From Paramecium sonneborni (Eukaryota; Ciliophora; Oligohymenophorea; Peniculida; Parameciidae), in contig CAJJDN010000111.1 of assembly GCA_905182985.1 (NCBI GenBank), positions 239,528-303,527 on the forward strand: 64,000 nt of DNA, read 5' to 3'. The position numbers and the translations under genes are program-made. How positions within the stretch are numbered: position 1 is the first letter of the stretch; each line of letters opens with the position of its first letter. Positions 62,239 through 64,000 of the stretch are shown here, in pieces. The notes below the pieces were generated by a model that saw only the letters and a program-made list of their open reading frames with translations, was not told the origin of the DNA and searched no databases.

Positions 62239-64000
62239 TCACATGCTAAAACTAGTCTTTTTACGTTATGGTTATTCAATTTCAGGTTTATAATCTGGAT
62301 TTTTCTTTAAGATAACAAAGTTTTCTAAGATCATATCTTAAACAGGCATATATTCATCATTAGCTAATTCAGCTCTTTAAAAGATAAGAAATAGAATTAC
62401 CTTTCTCCTGCACTAACAATGACAGGACTAGTATGAGTTTAAAATCCAGTGATTCTTTTTGGTTTACCAGCTTATCCAACAGCATCTACAGCTTATCCAA
62501 CTCGAACTTAAACAGGGAGATTTTCAAGATTATCATTTAACTAAATAAATAAAAAGATTTACTGTGAAAAACATTCTTGGATACATAGCAATACCTAGAT
62601 AATAGAGTAATGTATGATTCTTATCAAGTATTAGATTTTTGATATCTAAACATCCATGTAAAAATGAAATGATTCCAGCAATAGCCACCTTATTAATTAA
62701 AAACTTATCAGAATAATAAGGTTAAAGAGTTAACAATCCTTTTCCCATATGTAATAAACCTTGAGCAATTCTTACTAAGAATAAACCATTAGAATCATTC
62801 ATGAAATAAACAGCTAATCCTCTTAATTTATCAGCAATTCTAGAATTATTGGTTCCAGCTCCCAATAATCCCATAGATAAAGTAGCACGATAAGATAATT
62901 CTTAATCTCTATCATGGGCTAGTTTAAGTAATAAATCCATTGGTTATATTTTAGGATTAGATATCTAAATAAATAATTAAATATAAGATTACATTAATTA
63001 AAGCTACAGCTAATGGGATAGCTCTTTTTACTTCCACATCTGAGAATTATAAAATATGTTAAAAGATTCTATAAACCATTTCACTGCCAATATCTTCACT
63101 ACTAGCAATTAAAGCAATTCCTAGAATAGCTACTTATTAAAGTTCATAATTCTTATCTATTTTTGTACCTTTATCATCAGATGTTACTTCTGAACAATAT
63201 CCTAATAATTCTTAAACTTTAAGGACATTTCCAGTAGATGCATATGCCAGTGAAGTAATAGTAACTTTAGCATATTTACCAATCTTATGATTAATAAGAG
63301 CAAGTGATTCAATGATAACACTAGCTGCTTCTGCTTATCCAAGATAGAGTAAACCTAATCCAACTGCATAATATCTTGAAATTGACATATCAAATTATGT
63401 ATCTGGTCTATCCATTAGAATTTGGACAATAGCATTTGCTACTTCATCATTACATTTTCCTACAAATATGAGACCTAAAGATAATGCAGCCATTGCTGAT
63501 AATTCAACACTAACTGATTCAATCAATACACTTATCAATTAATCTTATAATTCAACTCGTGCTGATCCTGCATATGCTAATCCCAAACCCATTACAGCAC
63601 CAATCTTTACTTAAATTTCAGGATCCTCCAATTATTATAATAACATAGCTTATGCTGGTTAATTCTCATCTACTATTCCACTACAAAATAATCCTAATCC
63701 TATACAAGCTCCTGCTTTTGTATACATATCACTTAAATCAAAATATTAAGATATTTATTCTGTACCATTATCAATATTCCATAAATTTATTAATCCTATA
63801 CTAGCTACTGCTGCTATTGTTGTATGATCATTTTTAACATTACTCAACCATGAATTCTCTTTATTACTCATTAATGCATCTTTCTTAAATCCTGCATTTA
63901 CAAATCCATTACAATATGTAGCTGCTAAATTTTTCTAAATCTATTCAAAATTTGCTTCTCTATTCTTTTCTTCCAAATGAGCTTTATAAACTTAATCTGG
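62239..64000 (-). CDS. RPN1: 26S proteasome regulatory subunit Rpn1/PSMD2 (5' end outside window)
   Basis: 561 residues visible, frame open to base 64000. Introns 62965-62992, 62541-62562 and 62375-62400. Proteasome/cyclosome repeats run through the first 400 residues: KAGACIGLGLFCSGIVDE, KIGAVMGLGLAYAGSARVEL, ELSAMAALSLGLIFVGKCND, ISRYYAVGLGLLYLGQAEAA, YRATLSMGLLGAGTNNSRIA. The C-terminal signature is LPVQVRVGQAVDAVGQAG, KPKRITGFQTHTSPVIVSAG and ENFVILKKNPDY, as in Rpn1. It is the base-subcomplex scaffold that docks ubiquitin shuttle factors. A Gln/Lys tail of about 15 residues extends beyond the usual C-terminus. Confidence 0.97.

Overview
Organism. The window reads as macronuclear DNA of a ciliate, almost certainly Paramecium (aurelia group). 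TAA and TAG sit inside every conserved protein where Gln belongs, and all recognisable genes end in TGA. Protein families are eukaryotic. Almost every gene is interrupted by tiny introns (20-34 nt, GT...AG, usually starting GTA and ending TAG). Genes are packed with gaps as small as 11 bp. Under the standard code almost nothing here looks like a gene; all calls below use TAA/TAG=Gln, TGA=stop, with introns placed by hand from frame and family conservation.

Layout. 1-9.0 kb: end of a cation/Ca2+ exchanger, a MORN-repeat protein, a giant type I membrane protein, phosphatidylserine decarboxylase (start codon overlaps the previous stop), a hypothetical protein and a gene relic. 9.6-14.9 kb: a tight minus-strand run with a small acylated-type protein, a serine carboxypeptidase homologue without its catalytic Ser, an ArfGAP with a poly-Gln tract, and a basic protein. 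15-21 kb: MCM5, a gene relic, a RING protein, and an H-type lectin with a beta-gamma-crystallin-like end. 21-31.5 kb: a Gln-rich frameshifted gene, an Rrp6-like exosome nuclease, a six-TM histidine-kinase-like receptor, a hypothetical protein and a relic. 31.8-40 kb: coiled-coil protein, STIMATE-family membrane protein, auxilin-like J-protein, histone H2B, thioredoxin-like protein, IMP4, hypothetical protein. 40-49 kb: Hsp70 pseudogene, histidine acid phosphatase, coiled-coil (possibly Spc25-like) protein, oxysterol-binding protein with PH domain, hypothetical protein, TLC-domain (ceramide-synthase-like) protein. 49-64 kb: SET-domain protein, protein arginine methyltransferase, a two-TM membrane protein, two hypothetical proteins, RP2, and the 3' two-thirds of proteasome subunit Rpn1.

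Assembly. Each of the three N-runs (12605-12665, 24788, 50962-51186) is flanked by about 1 kb of identical sequence (1033, 1078 and 987 bp). These are unmerged contig-end overlaps, so three genes (ArfGAP, Rrp6, SET) appear partly twice. Removing one copy of each restores continuous genes.

How the genes work together. No operon-like pathway is evident. The set is mostly housekeeping (replication, RNA processing, chromatin, proteasome, lipid synthesis and transport, vesicle traffic, cilia-related GTPase control) mixed with ciliate-type surface and membrane proteins. Several frameshifted or TGA-interrupted relics lie between intact genes. This pattern suits gene loss after whole-genome duplication, which is established for the Paramecium aurelia group; here it is inferred. 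The most unusual items are the degenerate enzymes, the kinase-like receptor, the lectin/crystallin fusion and the extreme compaction.
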